Positions 1 to 10,265 of a stretch of DNA of 64,000 nt are shown in pieces. The stretch's first letter is position 1. Each line of letters starts with the position of its first letter. This DNA is from Prostheceraeus crozeri (lineage: Eukaryota > Platyhelminthes > Polycladida > Euryleptidae). The notes under the pieces were generated by a model. The model did no database searches. It saw only the letters and a program-made list of their open reading frames with translations, and had not been told where the DNA came from. The DNA lies in the NCBI GenBank assembly GCA_907163375.1, contig CAJQUW010010329.1, forward strand, positions 372,001 to 436,000, given 5' to 3'. The translations under genes and the position numbers were made by a program.

Positions 1-2680
1 TTTAAAAATAAAGTACCCTTTACAATATATTGTGATTTCGAAGCATATAATGTTAATATGACACAAAATCACGAGACATCGGAGATGTCTTCAAGGGCTT
101 CACCCGATTCTGAAAATGATAATTCTGAAAATGATAATTATGAAAAAAGTGCAGCTGAACAAAGTAAAGAAAAATATTTATTTGAACAAAAACCATTATG
201 TTGGGGAATGTACATTCATTCAAATTATCCTGAATTATTTAAATCAGAATATTATCAATACTATGGTGAAGATAGTTCAGAAATTTTTACAAAGAAAGTA
301 GAAGATTACAAGGACGTTTTTCACAATTGCTTGAAACAAATATTCCAATGATGCCATTAACAGAAAAAGAAAAATTAAATTTTATTAATGAAACAAAATG
401 TTATTACTGTGGAAAAGAATTTACAAAAAATTATAAAAATGGTAGAGGTAGATATCTTGATAAGGTAAAAGATCATGATCATCTAAATGGATTATATAGA
501 GGTGCAGCACATAATTCTTGTAATCTTAATACTAACAAATCTAAATATAACTTTGTTCCTTTATATTTCTACAATGGTTCTAAATATGATTTCCATCTAG
601 TAATGAAAGATTTATTTTCATCTGAAAAATTACAACAACAACAAATAAATGTACTATGTAAAACAGAAGAGGAATATTTTTCAATGCAATTAGGTTGTAT
701 TAGAATTTTAGATGCATTTAGATTTTTTACTCCTTATTCATTAGATGTTATGGGAAAAACTTTGAAATCTGAACAATGTAAAATATTAAATAAATATAAT
801 TTAAAACCTTTAAAAGGCATATTTCCGTATGAGTATATAGCCTGCGGCTCACAGTCGAAGACTGATATAACTGGAGATAAAACCTGTGGTTCACAGTCGA
901 AGACTGATTTTAATTCTATGAATAAAATTATGGAAGAAAAACAACTTCCTCCAATAAATAAATTTAAATCAACATTAAAACAATCACAATTATCTGAAGA
1001 AGATTATACAGAAGCTGAAAAAAATTGGAGAGAGTTAAATTGTAAAACAATGTATGATTATACAATGAAATATCTTCAGATAGATGTATTAATACTAGCT
1101 GATCTTTTCGAAAACTTTCGTGATATGTGTTTAGAATATTACGGAATAGATCCATGTTATTGTTATTCTACACCAGGTTTAACATGGTTAGCAGGATTAA
1201 AACATACAAATGTTAAACTTAAACATTATAAAGAAAATACATATGATAAATTATTATTTTTTGAATCTGGAATTAGAGGTGGAGTTTCATCAGTTTTAGG
1301 TAATCGTTATGTACAGTGTTACAATAAAAAAGTAAATCCTGATGATTATGGAATAATGAAACCTTTATCTCCAGAAGAAAAGAAAAAATATTAGAAATTT
1401 TTCGAACGAAACGAGAAGGAGTAGAACGTGAAAATGCAATTGATGAATTCATGAGAGAAAACTATTTGTTATATTATGATTTTAATAGCTTATATTCTTC
1501 TTGCATGATACAAGAATTACCAACAGGTGAAATGTCATGGTGTAATATTCTTGATTATCAAAAAACATATGATGGAAATTAAAATCATGGTTATATATAT
1601 GAAGTTGATTTAGTATATCCTGATGAAATAAAAGATAAAACAAAATATTTTCCTTTCTGTCCCGAAAACAAAATTCCCAATATAGAAGATTTTTCAGATT
1701 ATCAAAAATCTTTATTTCCTAAGAAATGCAGACCAACAAAAAAACTTATGTTAACACAAAGCAATAAAGGAAAGTATGTTGTTGAAGGAAGAATGCTAGA
1801 TTGGTATTTAGAACATGGAATGATTCTCATCAAAATACATCGAAAACTATTTTATCAAAAATCTAGGTGGTTAAAAGATTATATAGAGTTCAATATTGAG
1901 AAACGTAAAATAGCTAAAAGAAATAAAGATGATTTTGGAAACGTGTTCTTTAAATTAATGAATAATGCATTTTATGGCAAGACTTTAGAAAATGTGCGTA
2001 ATAGACAAAATATTGAAATAGTTTATGATAAAGATAGGTTTCAAAATTTAACAAGGAAACCTACATATAAAAGAACTACTAGATTTAGTGATGAACTAAG
2101 TGCTGTACATTTACGTCGAATCAGCGTAAAACATGATAAGTTTAATTTTATTGGATTCACTATATTAGAATTAGCTAAACTATTTATGTATAGATTTATA
2201 TATGATTATGTAGCACCTGCTTATGGCGAAAACTATAAATTACACTTTACAGATACCGATTCTGTTTTCTTAGAATTAACAATACCGTATAATTCTACAC
2301 TTGATGAAGAAATTAATAAAATAAAAGATATCATTCATCCTTCTGATTTATGTAAAGTAAAAGATGAACTAGAAGGAAATGAAGATTTCATAACAGAAGC
2401 TATATTTTTAAAATCTAAATGTTATTGTTATAATATAACTAATAATATTAAAACACATAAAACATTAAAAGGAATTTCAAAGGCTTCAGTGGCTAACCAA
2501 ACAACATTTCAAGAATATGAAAATGCATTATTTAATAATAAAATAAAAACAGCATTTAATTATAGACTCAATTCGAAGAAACATAAAATGTATTTAAAAG
2601 AGGAACATAAATTAGCATTAGATCCATTTGATGATAAAAGAAAAATTTTACCTGATGAAATAACTACTTTACCTTTTTAA
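1..2680 (+). pseudogene. Polinton protein-primed DNA polymerase B (C-terminal part)
   Basis: This is the exonuclease and polymerase part of a protein-primed family B DNA polymerase, the replicase of Polintons. Visible landmarks in order are: an exonuclease I-like strand (YCDFEAYN), a zinc-binding HNH/endonuclease VII-like segment ending DHDHLNGLYRGAAHNSCN, NGSKYDFHL (Exo II), YLQIDVLILADLFE (Exo III), YDFNSLYSS (motif A), NNAFYGKTLENVRNR (motif B) and the DTDSVFLE motif C. The gene continues off the left edge and matches 20464-22985. It is broken with about two breaks. Two short in-frame inserts at 837-908 set it apart from copy 2. Confidence 0.93.
840..908 (+). repeat. two 30-bp inserts with a CAGTC-GAA-GACTG palindrome
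   Basis: Compared with copy 2 (around 21215-21235), copy 1 has 60 extra bases here. They consist of two near-identical 30-bp units separated by 12 bases of the original gene. Each unit contains CACAGTCGAAGACTGAT, whose core can pair as CAGTC/GACTG. Both insertions are multiples of three and keep the PolB frame, adding the peptide CGSQSKTD twice. They are more GC-rich than the surrounding gene. Confidence 0.8.
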
Positions 2681-2840
2681 AATTTATTATTATTTAAATC
2701 CGTCTAGAGAAAAATTTTTTATTATTTAAATTAATCTAGAAGAAAAAAACATTTATTATTATTATTATTTAAATCAGTCTAGAAGAAAAAATTATTCGAT
2801 CACTCCGCGAAAATATTTTCATCACTCCCGAACAATTGTT

Positions 2841-3568
2841 CTATAACTCTATCATGTGTTTTTTATCAATATTAATTGTAATGAAGCCATAATCTTTTGA
2901 CCAAGCATTATTACACGAATGTTTAAATTCATCTTTATCTCTTATACATAAATCTCTTAACAAATCACATAAATTTCTTGTATTTATTTCAAATAGCATA
3001 AATATATTTGCATTCTTTCTAATAACACTTCCGTCTAATGAATACATACTTTGTGTTAAATAAAAAACACTACAGTTATTATGTCTACCTCTTGTGAAAT
3101 AATTTCTCTGTACTGACTGATTTGTATCATTTACACAATGTTTCATTGTTTTATCTAGTTTACTAGGATCTTGCATATTACCACTATCATCTATTAATTG
3201 TATCTTTATATGCTTATTTTTATTGGATTCTACTAACTGACTATTTTTTGCTGCTTCTTCACACCACGAACTTATTTCTTTTTCATCTTCAGATTTTTCA
3301 TATTCTTTGAATAATGAAGCAATTGCTGTTTTTTAAGATTATTTTCAAATCCATATTTTAAAAATTGATAGACGGGTTGTTCTGCTGTTGTTGTATAAAT
3401 TATAAGATTGTTATAATCCAAAAAATTTGGAGTCGTTAAAATTTTAAATAATAGATACGTTTTTCCACAACCTGATCTTCCGCAAATAACTGACAAAACT
3501 TTATTAGATAAATTTGGATGATGATTAAATTTAAGTTTCTTTTTATTTAATGGGGGTACTTCACTCAT
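2841..3568 (-). pseudogene. Polinton packaging ATPase (FtsK/HerA type)
   Basis: The start carries a P-loop, VICGRSGCGKTYLLF (Walker A), about 25-40 residues in. The C-terminal part contains RNYFTRGRHNNCSVFYLTQS, matching the sensor-like strand of A32/FtsK-HerA packaging ATPases, which drive genome packaging into the capsid in this virus lineage. The gene is broken, with about one break. It lies convergent to PolB, separated by an AT-rich spacer with three imperfect repeats of ATTTAAATCNGTCTAGA. The counterpart in copy 2 is 23146-23872. Confidence 0.88.
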
Positions 3569-3653
3569 TTTTTAATAAAAAAATTATTTTTATTTCATTT
3601 TTATTTTTAAAGAAGAAGAAGAAAATTAAACTTCTCTAGCTTCGCGTGGGCGT

Positions 3654-4442
3654 TTATACCTCCCGAACCAAAAGATCTATCATAATCTCTTCACCTCCAA
3701 AATTTATTTCTTGTCCTTTCTCATCAGTGATTCTCATGTTAATGTTGTTAATAGTTTTTCTTGTAATAGGAAAATATATCAATGTTTGGGGAAATACATT
3801 TAATCTATAACCAATGGGTACAGTAAAAGCTGGAAAACTGAATATTAAATTTGACAATTTATCATTTATATATCCTCCTTCAATAATGTCACAATGTACA
3901 ACAATTGAATTTATTTCAGTTATTTTTGGAATCTTCTCACCTAAATGATAACCTTGACTATAGGTTTGTTTATTAAATCCTAATAGCTTTGACAATGATC
4001 TATCATGATTAAAATCAACTTGATGATTTTCGTCTAAAGTAAGAGAAAATTTATTAACTGCCGGTTTAACTGCAAAATGTAATTGTTTCTTATCTTTAAA
4101 TGGTATACCTAAATGTCTCTTAAATTCATTTGATATTGATTCAACTTCGTAAGAACCAGGAAGAAAAGTTTGTATTTTCCATGTTTTGCCTTTATCAGTA
4201 GAATATCTAAATTGATCATTCACATCTTTTATAACATTTTGAATAGTGTTAAATGTGGAGAAACTAGTCAATGCAATTTGATAATTTTTATTTTGTTCTA
4301 AATGTAGAATGGGTTCTAAATTACAAGTGTGTGATGAAGTAGTTGTTATAATTTTTAACGTCGTACTAAATTTTGATGAACCCAAAATCTCTGTTAGATT
4401 TTCTAAATGATTATTAATTTTGTCTAAATCTGCTGAACACAT
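3654..4442 (-). CDS. Polinton penton-like minor capsid protein
   Basis: An open frame of 262 codons. It resembles the minor capsid (penton) proteins of arthropod Polintons, which carry a single jelly-roll and sit at capsid vertices. Characteristic segments are LPGSYEVESISNEFKRHL near residue 95, SKLLGFNKQTYSQGYHLG near 155, INSIVVHCDIIEGGYINDK near 180 and a C-terminal tail with FGGEEIMIDLLV. The family link rests on this overall pattern, not on a computed match. The gene lies between the ATPase and the 4534-5415 gene, as in copy 2 (23918-24734), where it is broken. Confidence 0.8.
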   Translation of the reverse strand: MCSADLDKINNHLENLTEILGSSKFSTTLKIITTTSSHTCNLEPILHLEQNKNYQIALTSFSTFNTIQNVIKDVNDQFRYSTDKGKTWKIQTFLPGSYEVESISNEFKRHLGIPFKDKKQLHFAVKPAVNKFSLTLDENHQVDFNHDRSLSKLLGFNKQTYSQGYHLGEKIPKITEINSIVVHCDIIEGGYINDKLSNLIFSFPAFTVPIGYRLNVFPQTLIYFPITRKTINNINMRITDEKGQEINFGGEEIMIDLLVREV

Positions 4443-4462
4443 TTTTTAGCTAAAATTTTGAA

Positions 4463-4533
4463 TAAATATTATAGATAAAAATCGTAGATAAAAATCATAG
4501 ATAAAAATCATAGATAAAAATCATAGATAAAAA
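4463..4533. repeat. ATAGATAAAAATC tandem repeat
   Basis: About five head-to-tail copies of a 13- to 14-base unit (ATAGATAAAAATC with small variants) fill the gap between two leftward genes. Copy 2 has no such array at the matching place (24735-24785), so the array expanded after the two copies separated or was lost from one of them. Confidence 0.85.
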
Positions 4534-5415
4534 TTAGAAACAACATATTTCAGCTACACTTTTATAATCCTCTTCATTTAGAATCTTCTTTTCTAACAGT
4601 CTTTTCAATATAGCATGAATTTCATTGAAACTAGAATTATGTCCTTCTTTTATTGCCGATATTAAAATATTTAATCTATTTAGTAATTCTTGTGGTTCAT
4701 CTGGTAAGAATACAGTTGTTTCAGTTTTAAAACCTTTTCCTACTTTAACTCCCGTTGATAATAAATTTTCTAATTCTCTATAACGTTTAAGAGTTTTTCC
4801 TGCTTTAACTCTATCTAACATTGCTTTATATTTTATGAGATCTTCTACAGCATAATTTTTTAAATCTGCTCCTCTTAAAAGATCAACAAAATTTCATCTA
4901 AATTAAAAGGAGATTTATCTGGTAAAAAAATTAAACCTCGAAAAGGTTGTGGAAATATTTCTTTTTGTCCGAGATAAAAATCTAGGTATTGTTTTTCCAT
5001 CTATAAATGAAATAGAATGTTCAAATTGTATAGATTTTGGTAATTTCTTATTAATGTTTGATTCTAGTAAACCATAGTCATCTAATATAGTTTTGTGAGC
5101 TGGATCTGTTATATTAATTTGTTTATCATTATTTGTAAGTTCTTTTTCAAGAGTTTTAAATGGTTCCATAGTTTTTTCAAAATCAGTTTTTACTTGCTCG
5201 GTTTGCTGCATTTTTTCAAACATATCAGATTGAATACCAGCTTTTATCATTCTATGCTGAAGATGATTTTCTTTCATAATATTTCTTTGTTTTATTAACT
5301 CTTCTAATTGTTTAATTCTTTTAAAATTATCAGCTTTAATTTTATCCATTTTTAAAATATAATATTTGAATTTTGTGGTAACATTGGAATACAACAAAAA
5401 CATTTTACTGAACAA
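4534..5415 (-). pseudogene. conserved Polinton protein of unknown function
   Basis: The counterpart of 24786-25671 in copy 2. The N-terminal half is a charged coiled coil (MDKIKADNFKRIKQLEELIK onward). The C-terminal half has the pattern seen in many arthropod Polintons: a short strand-rich stretch, then a segment like VDLLRGADLKNYAAEDLIKY, then a helical tail. No enzymatic motif is visible; a structural virion role is a guess from its place among capsid genes. Broken, with about two breaks. Confidence 0.6.
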
Positions 5416-5455
5416 ATTATTTTTTTATTGCTTTGGAGTCTGTCATCTTTTCGCT

Positions 5456-6136
5456 TTAAGTTTTGTTTAATAAAGTTTTGCTTAAATTTTCGCTTAAAGT
5501 TTTTAGCTCTTCTAAAAAAATTTTGTCATTTTCTTCATTAGAAATTTTGCCATCACTAGAAATTTTGCCATCCTGTTTATTCTTATCATCAACTTTTTCG
5601 GACTTTAAATGAAATGGCGTTTTATTAGCTTTATTAGCTATTTGATCAAATTTTTCAATCTCATCTAACGTAATAACATTATCATCACATACTCTTTGAA
5701 AGTAGTAATGTAGTTTATCATAGACTTCTTTAATATGTAAATGCTTAGTTTTTAATGATTTTCGTTTCTTAGTTATTAAAGATTTATCTAACATTGTAAC
5801 AAGTGAAGTTGCAAAAACACCCGTACCTGTTAAAGCTGTAGCAACTACTGGAATTACTAAAACACCAGAAGATATAACAATAGTGAGAGCGCCTAAACTT
5901 ATTGTTAAGAATATGCCAATTCCTTGTGTTACATTCTTAACATTAGTCCATCTCTTTCTTAATTTTTTATAATGCTCTAATCTTAATAATAATTGAGATT
6001 CCTTATCTTTCATATAGCGTACTCTATCTTTGTGTTTTTCTTTATTCATTTTTTCAATGTCCATTAAAGTAGAACTACGTTCATATGATAACGAAGGATA
6101 TATTCTTGCGGTTTCTTCCATTTTTGTTTCTTCCAT
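5456..6136 (-). CDS. Polinton membrane protein, double hydrophobic segment
   Basis: 226 codons. A charged N-terminal helix (MNKEKHKDRVRYMKDKES) and a basic coiled coil are followed at about residues 70-115 by a long hydrophobic stretch (GIGIFLTISLGALTIVISSG, then VVATALTGTGVFATSLV) that could form a helical hairpin in a membrane. A basic linker and an acidic EF-hand-like segment (DDNVITLDEIEKFDQIANK) follow. The C-terminus has short direct repeats of DGKISSDGKISNEE. The function is unknown; it is the last gene before the terminal repeat in copy 2 (25673-26365). Confidence 0.7.
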   Translation of the reverse strand: MEETKMEETARIYPSLSYERSSTLMDIEKMNKEKHKDRVRYMKDKESQLLLRLEHYKKLRKRWTNVKNVTQGIGIFLTISLGALTIVISSGVLVIPVVATALTGTGVFATSLVTMLDKSLITKKRKSLKTKHLHIKEVYDKLHYYFQRVCDDNVITLDEIEKFDQIANKANKTPFHLKSEKVDDKNKQDGKISSDGKISNEENDKIFLEELKTLSENLSKTLLNKT

Positions 6137-6758
6137 TTTTAAAGAAATATTTTGAATAAATATTTTGAATACAATCTTCTGAATTTCGATTTAAATAGAA
6201 ATACGCAGTTGTTTGTTTGCCGTATATTTCTAAGAACTCAGTCAGACCAAAAGCTCTGGGAGAGGATGAGGCGAAGAGGGAGAGAGAACAAAGGAATTGT
6301 TTGCCAGTATGAATCGTAGATAAGCAATTGAATTTTTTGTATACTCCAGTATATCTCTACTGCCCAATACCGATGCAATCGTACATGTTATGAGGATAAA
6401 AAACTACTCTTCATTCCACGAAAAATATCCTTTTTTGGGAAGACATGCATCTTAATGCACATTTTAATTAGTTTTTGCAGAAGAAGTCACTAATCTTAGT
6501 TTGTTTCGCTTGACTTGCTTTTGACGTTGAACATTGAAGTGATAGCAGCTGCGGCTTGTGGCAGACAATAGCGGCATAAATGCGGGTATACTTTAGACGC
6601 TTCGCTGGGGGCAAAGGTCATAAAGATTCTCTCTCTCTCAGAAACAGCTGCTGCCATTATTCCACGTATTACAATATCATTCTTACTGCGTGCTCTAATT
6701 ACTGCGTGCATTCATTCTGTGAGCGTTCTACGAGACTGACTTTGTCTGCAATCACTTC

Positions 6759-7418
6759 ATGTCTTCATCCTGGAATATGTCATCAACACCTCTAGAACGA
6801 GCATTTGCAGTCTTCTGCGATTCAATTTTCCCTCTAATAGTTCCTGACCAGCAAGCACTGTTTAAAGATTTGGCTATAAACTTCATTGAAGAAAATTTGA
6901 AAAAGAAGAAAGCAACTGTTGACAAAAACAAAGAAGAGGAAGTGAAAGACCTTATTTCAAATTCATTTGCGGATACAGAGCTGGAGGAATTTTATCCGGA
7001 GAAAGTGGACTATTTTTCTATTCCTACCTGTATAGATTCGTTGAAAAAACTAATTTTGACAGAAAAGAGAGGTAACCAAAGATTGTTAATTTCATATATT
7101 AATCAAGGTAAGGTATTGTGTAAGTTGAAAACATTAATCAAGTGTTCATTTGTAAAGTTCATTAAATGTTTGAATGATGAACACCAAATCTATTTTTCTA
7201 GAACGTATGTTAGTTTCTTAATCAAGTTGTATAGACTATCTCTCGAATTCCCGAAACTCAATACTTCAACATTGAGTATTCATTTTGTTAAAAAGCACTT
7301 GAACCAAATTGAGGACTTTCTCACAAATGAAAAAGAAAAAAGACTGTTGGAATCTTCTGGTGAAATTTGGGGAAAAAGAACTGGTGTAACTCAAGAAATA
7401 GACGAGTTAAATTTATGA
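6759..7418 (+). CDS. hypothetical 219-codon protein
   Basis: Not recognised. The first methionine is followed by a second (MSSSWNMSSTPLERAF). The protein is mainly helical by eye, with a lysine/glutamate-rich stretch at residues 45-70 and a later basic helical half (KCSFVKFIKCLNDEHQIYF). It ends EIDELNL, vaguely like the IDLNL end of the ORF at 11798-12160; that may be chance. Codon use is AT-rich like Polinton A. The 101-bp repeat begins about 20 bases after its stop. It may be an accessory gene of a deleted Polinton. Confidence 0.4.
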   Translation: MSSSWNMSSTPLERAFAVFCDSIFPLIVPDQQALFKDLAINFIEENLKKKKATVDKNKEEEVKDLISNSFADTELEEFYPEKVDYFSIPTCIDSLKKLILTEKRGNQRLLISYINQGKVLCKLKTLIKCSFVKFIKCLNDEHQIYFSRTYVSFLIKLYRLSLEFPKLNTSTLSIHFVKKHLNQIEDFLTNEKEKRLLESSGEIWGKRTGVTQEIDELNL

Positions 7419-7440
7419 AGTTTTGTAACTGTATTTTCAG

Positions 7441-7803
7441 ACTTCAGAGAACGTTGTTAGTGTATTTTCAGACTATACTTTTAAAGTGAATGTAAGTAAT
7501 TTATTTCAACCTTGTTCTGCTGAAGAATTTAAAGTTGAGAACAACGTTCTCACTTTGCAAGTGTATTTTCAGTCTATACTTTTAAAGTGAATGTGAGTAA
7601 TTTATTTCAACCTTGTTCTGCTGAAGAATTTAAAGTTGAGAACAACGTTCTCACTTTGCAAGTGTATTTTCAGTCTATACTTTTAAAGTGAATGTGAGTA
7701 ATTTATTTCAACCTTGTTCTGTTGAAGAATTTAAAGTTGAGAACAACGTTCTCACTTTGCAAGTGTATTTTCAGTCTATACTTTTAAAGTGAATGTGAGT
7801 AAT
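7441..7803. repeat. 101-103 bp tandem repeat with GAGAAC/GTTCTC palindrome
   Basis: Units start at the motif TGTATTTTCAG at 7461, 7562, 7663 and 7766, giving periods of 101, 101 and 103. About 3.4 units are present and nearly identical. Each full unit carries GAGAACAACGTTCTC, a short palindrome. A related GAGAACGCCGTTCT lies just after the array at 7834, at the junction with the Polinton end. Confidence 0.9.
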
Positions 7804-7829
7804 TTATGAAAGTAAAGAAGAATGAAAAG

Positions 7830-8243
7830 AAGAGAACGCCGTTCTATATTTGTGTTTTGCTTTATCCATTTGTTCCAATATCGGATATAAAGGGGCTGAT
7901 GGTTCTTTTGTTTTTTCATCTTCCATTTTTAAAGAAATATTTTTAGACACATGATATATTTTAAAAACCTGAAAAACGTCTAAACTCATGAATTTGAAAT
8001 TCTCAAATTTTATGATTTTTTCGGTGTCCTGGAACGGTCATGATTTTCAAGGTAAAAATTATAATTCTCAAATTTGAGATTTTGAAAAATTTGAAAAATT
8101 GGGTTTTTTTAAAAACGCCCAAATTTATGAATTTAGGTCTTAAAAACCTGAAAAAGGGTTCTAATTCATGAATTTATGTCGTTTTTAAAGATACTATTTT
8201 TTTGAATTTTATGGTGTCCTGGAACGGTCTTTTGCCCATTACT
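7830..8243. mobile_element. detached right terminus of a family-A Polinton (copy 3)
   Basis: The minus strand at 7926-7835 reads as the first ~28 residues of the Polinton-A membrane protein (compare 6136 and 26365), then departs from it. After that come about 315 bases matching the copy 2 right terminal repeat, including GTCCTGGAACGGTCATGAT and the very end CTTTTGCCCATTACT at 8243. It is therefore a third, mostly deleted copy, or a rearranged end of copy 1. It is a fragment and cannot be whole. Confidence 0.8.
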
Positions 8244-8278
8244 CATATTACCCCGTGGTATGGGGCTAAATGGGTATT

Positions 8279-8694
8279 CACTAGGTGACATGCCACGCGT
8301 GATTCACGCGTAATTACGGAACACCCGAAACATCCGTGGTTAAGGACATTCACTTGATCTGATGCTGTTAAAACATGGGAAATGTTTATGAATACGCGTG
8401 GGCGAGCGTTTATAGTTTGCGCGTCGTCCACGGTTGTCTGCGCTGCCGCTTGAACCACTAAGCATGTTCTATCTTCCCTGAGCATGAAATTGAAGTCCTA
8501 TCACATTGTTTAGCCTCTGATACATGCAGACACATGAGACGCAAAGTCTATATAACAGGACTGCCAACTATACTAACTTATATAACTTATATTGCAGCAA
8601 TATCCCGCATAGCCACGGATGTTTGGGGTCATGTGTAATTACGCGTGGTTCACGCGTGAATTACGCGTGATTGATCGTGGCATGTCACCTAGTG
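8279..8694. mobile_element. CACTA-like MITE
   Basis: A 416-bp element with termini CACTAGGTGACATGCCACG and its complement CGTGGCATGTCACCTAGTG. Just inside both ends are several ACGCGT-centred words (for example GATTCACGCGTAATTAC), the subterminal-repeat style of CACTA transposons. A second inner match, ACATCCGTGG, is also inverted. The flanks give at most a 2-base TT duplication. There is no coding sequence. The superfamily rests only on the CACTA...TAGTG ends. Confidence 0.7.
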
Positions 8695-8854
8695 TTTTGA
8701 CACTTTTTACGAAATCGCTTCTAAATTTTTTCTAATGGATCATAGAACCTCCATCTTTTTTTTTGGAAAGTTGGCTGGTGCACTCTTCTTGCCCTGTGAG
8801 TTGTTCCGGGACGAAAAAGAATTACCTTTGTCAAAAATAAGTCTGAAAACCCTT

Positions 8855-8966
8855 AGGGTTCACTTCAGTTCCCTGCGTTATAAATACCTTTCGCATTTTC
8901 CTAGTGCAGAAAATTCAATTTTACTTCAATACCTGCGCTAGAGATAACTGAGTATTTTCCTAGTGT
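8855..8966. repeat. short tandem host repeat at transposon insertion site
   Basis: The words TTTTCCTAGTG and ACTTCA(G/A)T(T/A)CCCTGCG recur with spacing of about 80 bases before the transposon starting at 8969. The same words (CAATTTTACTTCAGTTCCCTGCGTTG) resume right after its other end at 27071-27105. This supports the claim that 8969-27069 is one insertion into a small tandem repeat. Confidence 0.65.
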
Positions 8967-9533
8967 ACCGGGTGTCCCACAAGGAAGTACCCGCAAAACA
9001 TGGAGTTTGAATAAGCATTTTCAAAGTGTTCTTTGCACTTTAGCATCATCACACGGACCTAGAATGCTATCAAATTGATGATAGGAATATCATAACGTCA
9101 CCTTTCAAAACATTTTATGTAGTGTATTAATTTACAAGATTTTCACAAATTGAAAATGCAAATATCTGTCACGAACAGCAGACAGATATGTCGTCTTTTC
9201 AGTTTCTTGTTTAAGCATGTACCAGGTAGGCTATTATTTCTACTCTCAGTTAAGTCAGTCTGATTTCAAGTGATTTGTGAAATAATCTTCAATTGTGATT
9301 GTGAAATGACATGAATATCGATGTTACACAACCTTTCGGAATTCTTTCAATGTTTTTGTTCATTTGTCACTTGGAGGGTTACCTACGCAATTTCTGATCT
9401 GCTAAGGTCACACGCGGGAAAGTCCTGTCTTTACACAATGGAAGTGGAATCAGATCGATGCCATTAACACGAGATTAGCGTTACGTCGAATGTTGCCACA
9501 AATTGTCATCACAAAGGCAGTCTGCAGTTCATT

Positions 9534-10225
9534 CAGGGATGGGGAGTCGGAGTCGGAGTCCTATCAAATGATAGGACTCCGGACTATAAGTAGACCCGAA
9601 ATATAATACAAACAAATTATTTATCCTCGTGCATAGCTTTCACTGTCTTGATATCAACTTTCTCCGTCAAACAATGAATACAGAGACAGCAGTGCATGCA
9701 AAGCTTGTAATAGTTGAGGGAATGAACCGTGATAGTGAAAAAAGGATTGTCTTTTCACTCGGTGATTTAATAGAGAAGTCAAGCATTCCTAGCCTCTAAC
9801 ACACCTACGCGCCAAGGGTCACATCAGAGACAAAAATGAAATATTAGTTAGTTTAAGAACATTAACCTTTACCCTCACGTTAATTGTGTGTGATGGCTCC
9901 TTTAAAGCGCATATTCAAATCGAAAGTGTACTCATATTTTTTGAAGAAGGATGGGGGATTTGCCTGCCTGGTAGAGACTGGAGAAAAACCGTGTGAAGCA
10001 CACTTCAACAAGATGGGAGGGGCCCAGTCGTATGCATCCAACTTAAAGCGACATTTGATAAACTTTCATCGAAAATGATTGATAATTGGTGCAGCAATGA
10101 TCACTAAAGACTATAATGATCTATGATGTAGGTTGCCAGTTTTTTTAAAAAAATTAGGCTATATGTACTTGCCACCCAGAGTCGGAGTCGGAGTCCTATC
10201 AAAATGATAGGACTCCGCGTCCCTG
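9534..10225 (+). mobile_element. hAT element with perfect 8-bp target duplication
   Basis: A 692-bp insertion. AGTTCATT occurs at 9526-9533 and again at 10226-10233, a perfect 8-bp target-site duplication as made by hAT transposases. The ends are CAGGGATGGGGAGTCGGAG and its imperfect complement, and each subterminal region carries GGAGTCCTATCA...TGATAGGACTCC palindromes. It encodes only a BED finger, so it needs a transposase supplied elsewhere. Confidence 0.92.
9884..10078 (+). CDS. BED-type zinc finger protein of the hAT element
   Basis: A 64-codon frame. The pattern is an aromatic lead (VYSYFLKKDGGFACL), a Cys pair, and then NLKRHLINFH, the typical BED C-x-C...H-x3-5-H arrangement found at the N-terminus of hAT transposases, where it binds transposon ends. 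The catalytic hAT domain is absent, so this is either a truncated transposase or a stand-alone end-binding protein. Two candidate ATGs lie at 9884 and 9893. Confidence 0.6.
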   Translation: MCVMAPLKRIFKSKVYSYFLKKDGGFACLVETGEKPCEAHFNKMGGAQSYASNLKRHLINFHRK

Positions 10226-10265
10226 AGTTCATTCAAGTCATTTTTCACTTTGGAATAAAGAAGAG

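Larger units (their letters stand above)
1..6180. mobile_element. Polinton family A, copy 1 (right part, off left edge)
   Basis: This is the right-hand part of a Polinton/Maverick. It holds a rightward PolB, then leftward ATPase, penton-like, unknown and membrane-protein genes in the same order and orientation as in copy 2 (20464-26365). Similarity to copy 2 is very high along the whole length by eye, including the non-coding spacers at 2690-2800 and 23000-23100, so both are young. Copy 1 is broken, with roughly four breaks in the visible part. Its own terminal repeat is not seen directly after the last gene; sequence unlike copy 2 begins near 6150. Confidence 0.9.
6181..7829. other. unassigned segment between family-A fragments
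   Basis: This segment separates the end of copy 1 from a detached family-A terminus. It has no match to the right end of copy 2. It contains one ORF (6759-7418) and a 101-bp tandem repeat (7441-7803). The stretch 6181-6758 shows nothing I can name; no inverted copy of the family-A terminal repeat was seen there. It could be a foreign insertion, or the cargo of an internally deleted Polinton ending at 8243. Confidence 0.6.

Noticed and set aside
8243-8485. 80-codon minus-strand ORF
   Set aside because: Lies mostly inside the CACTA-like MITE and across its left border; no domain.
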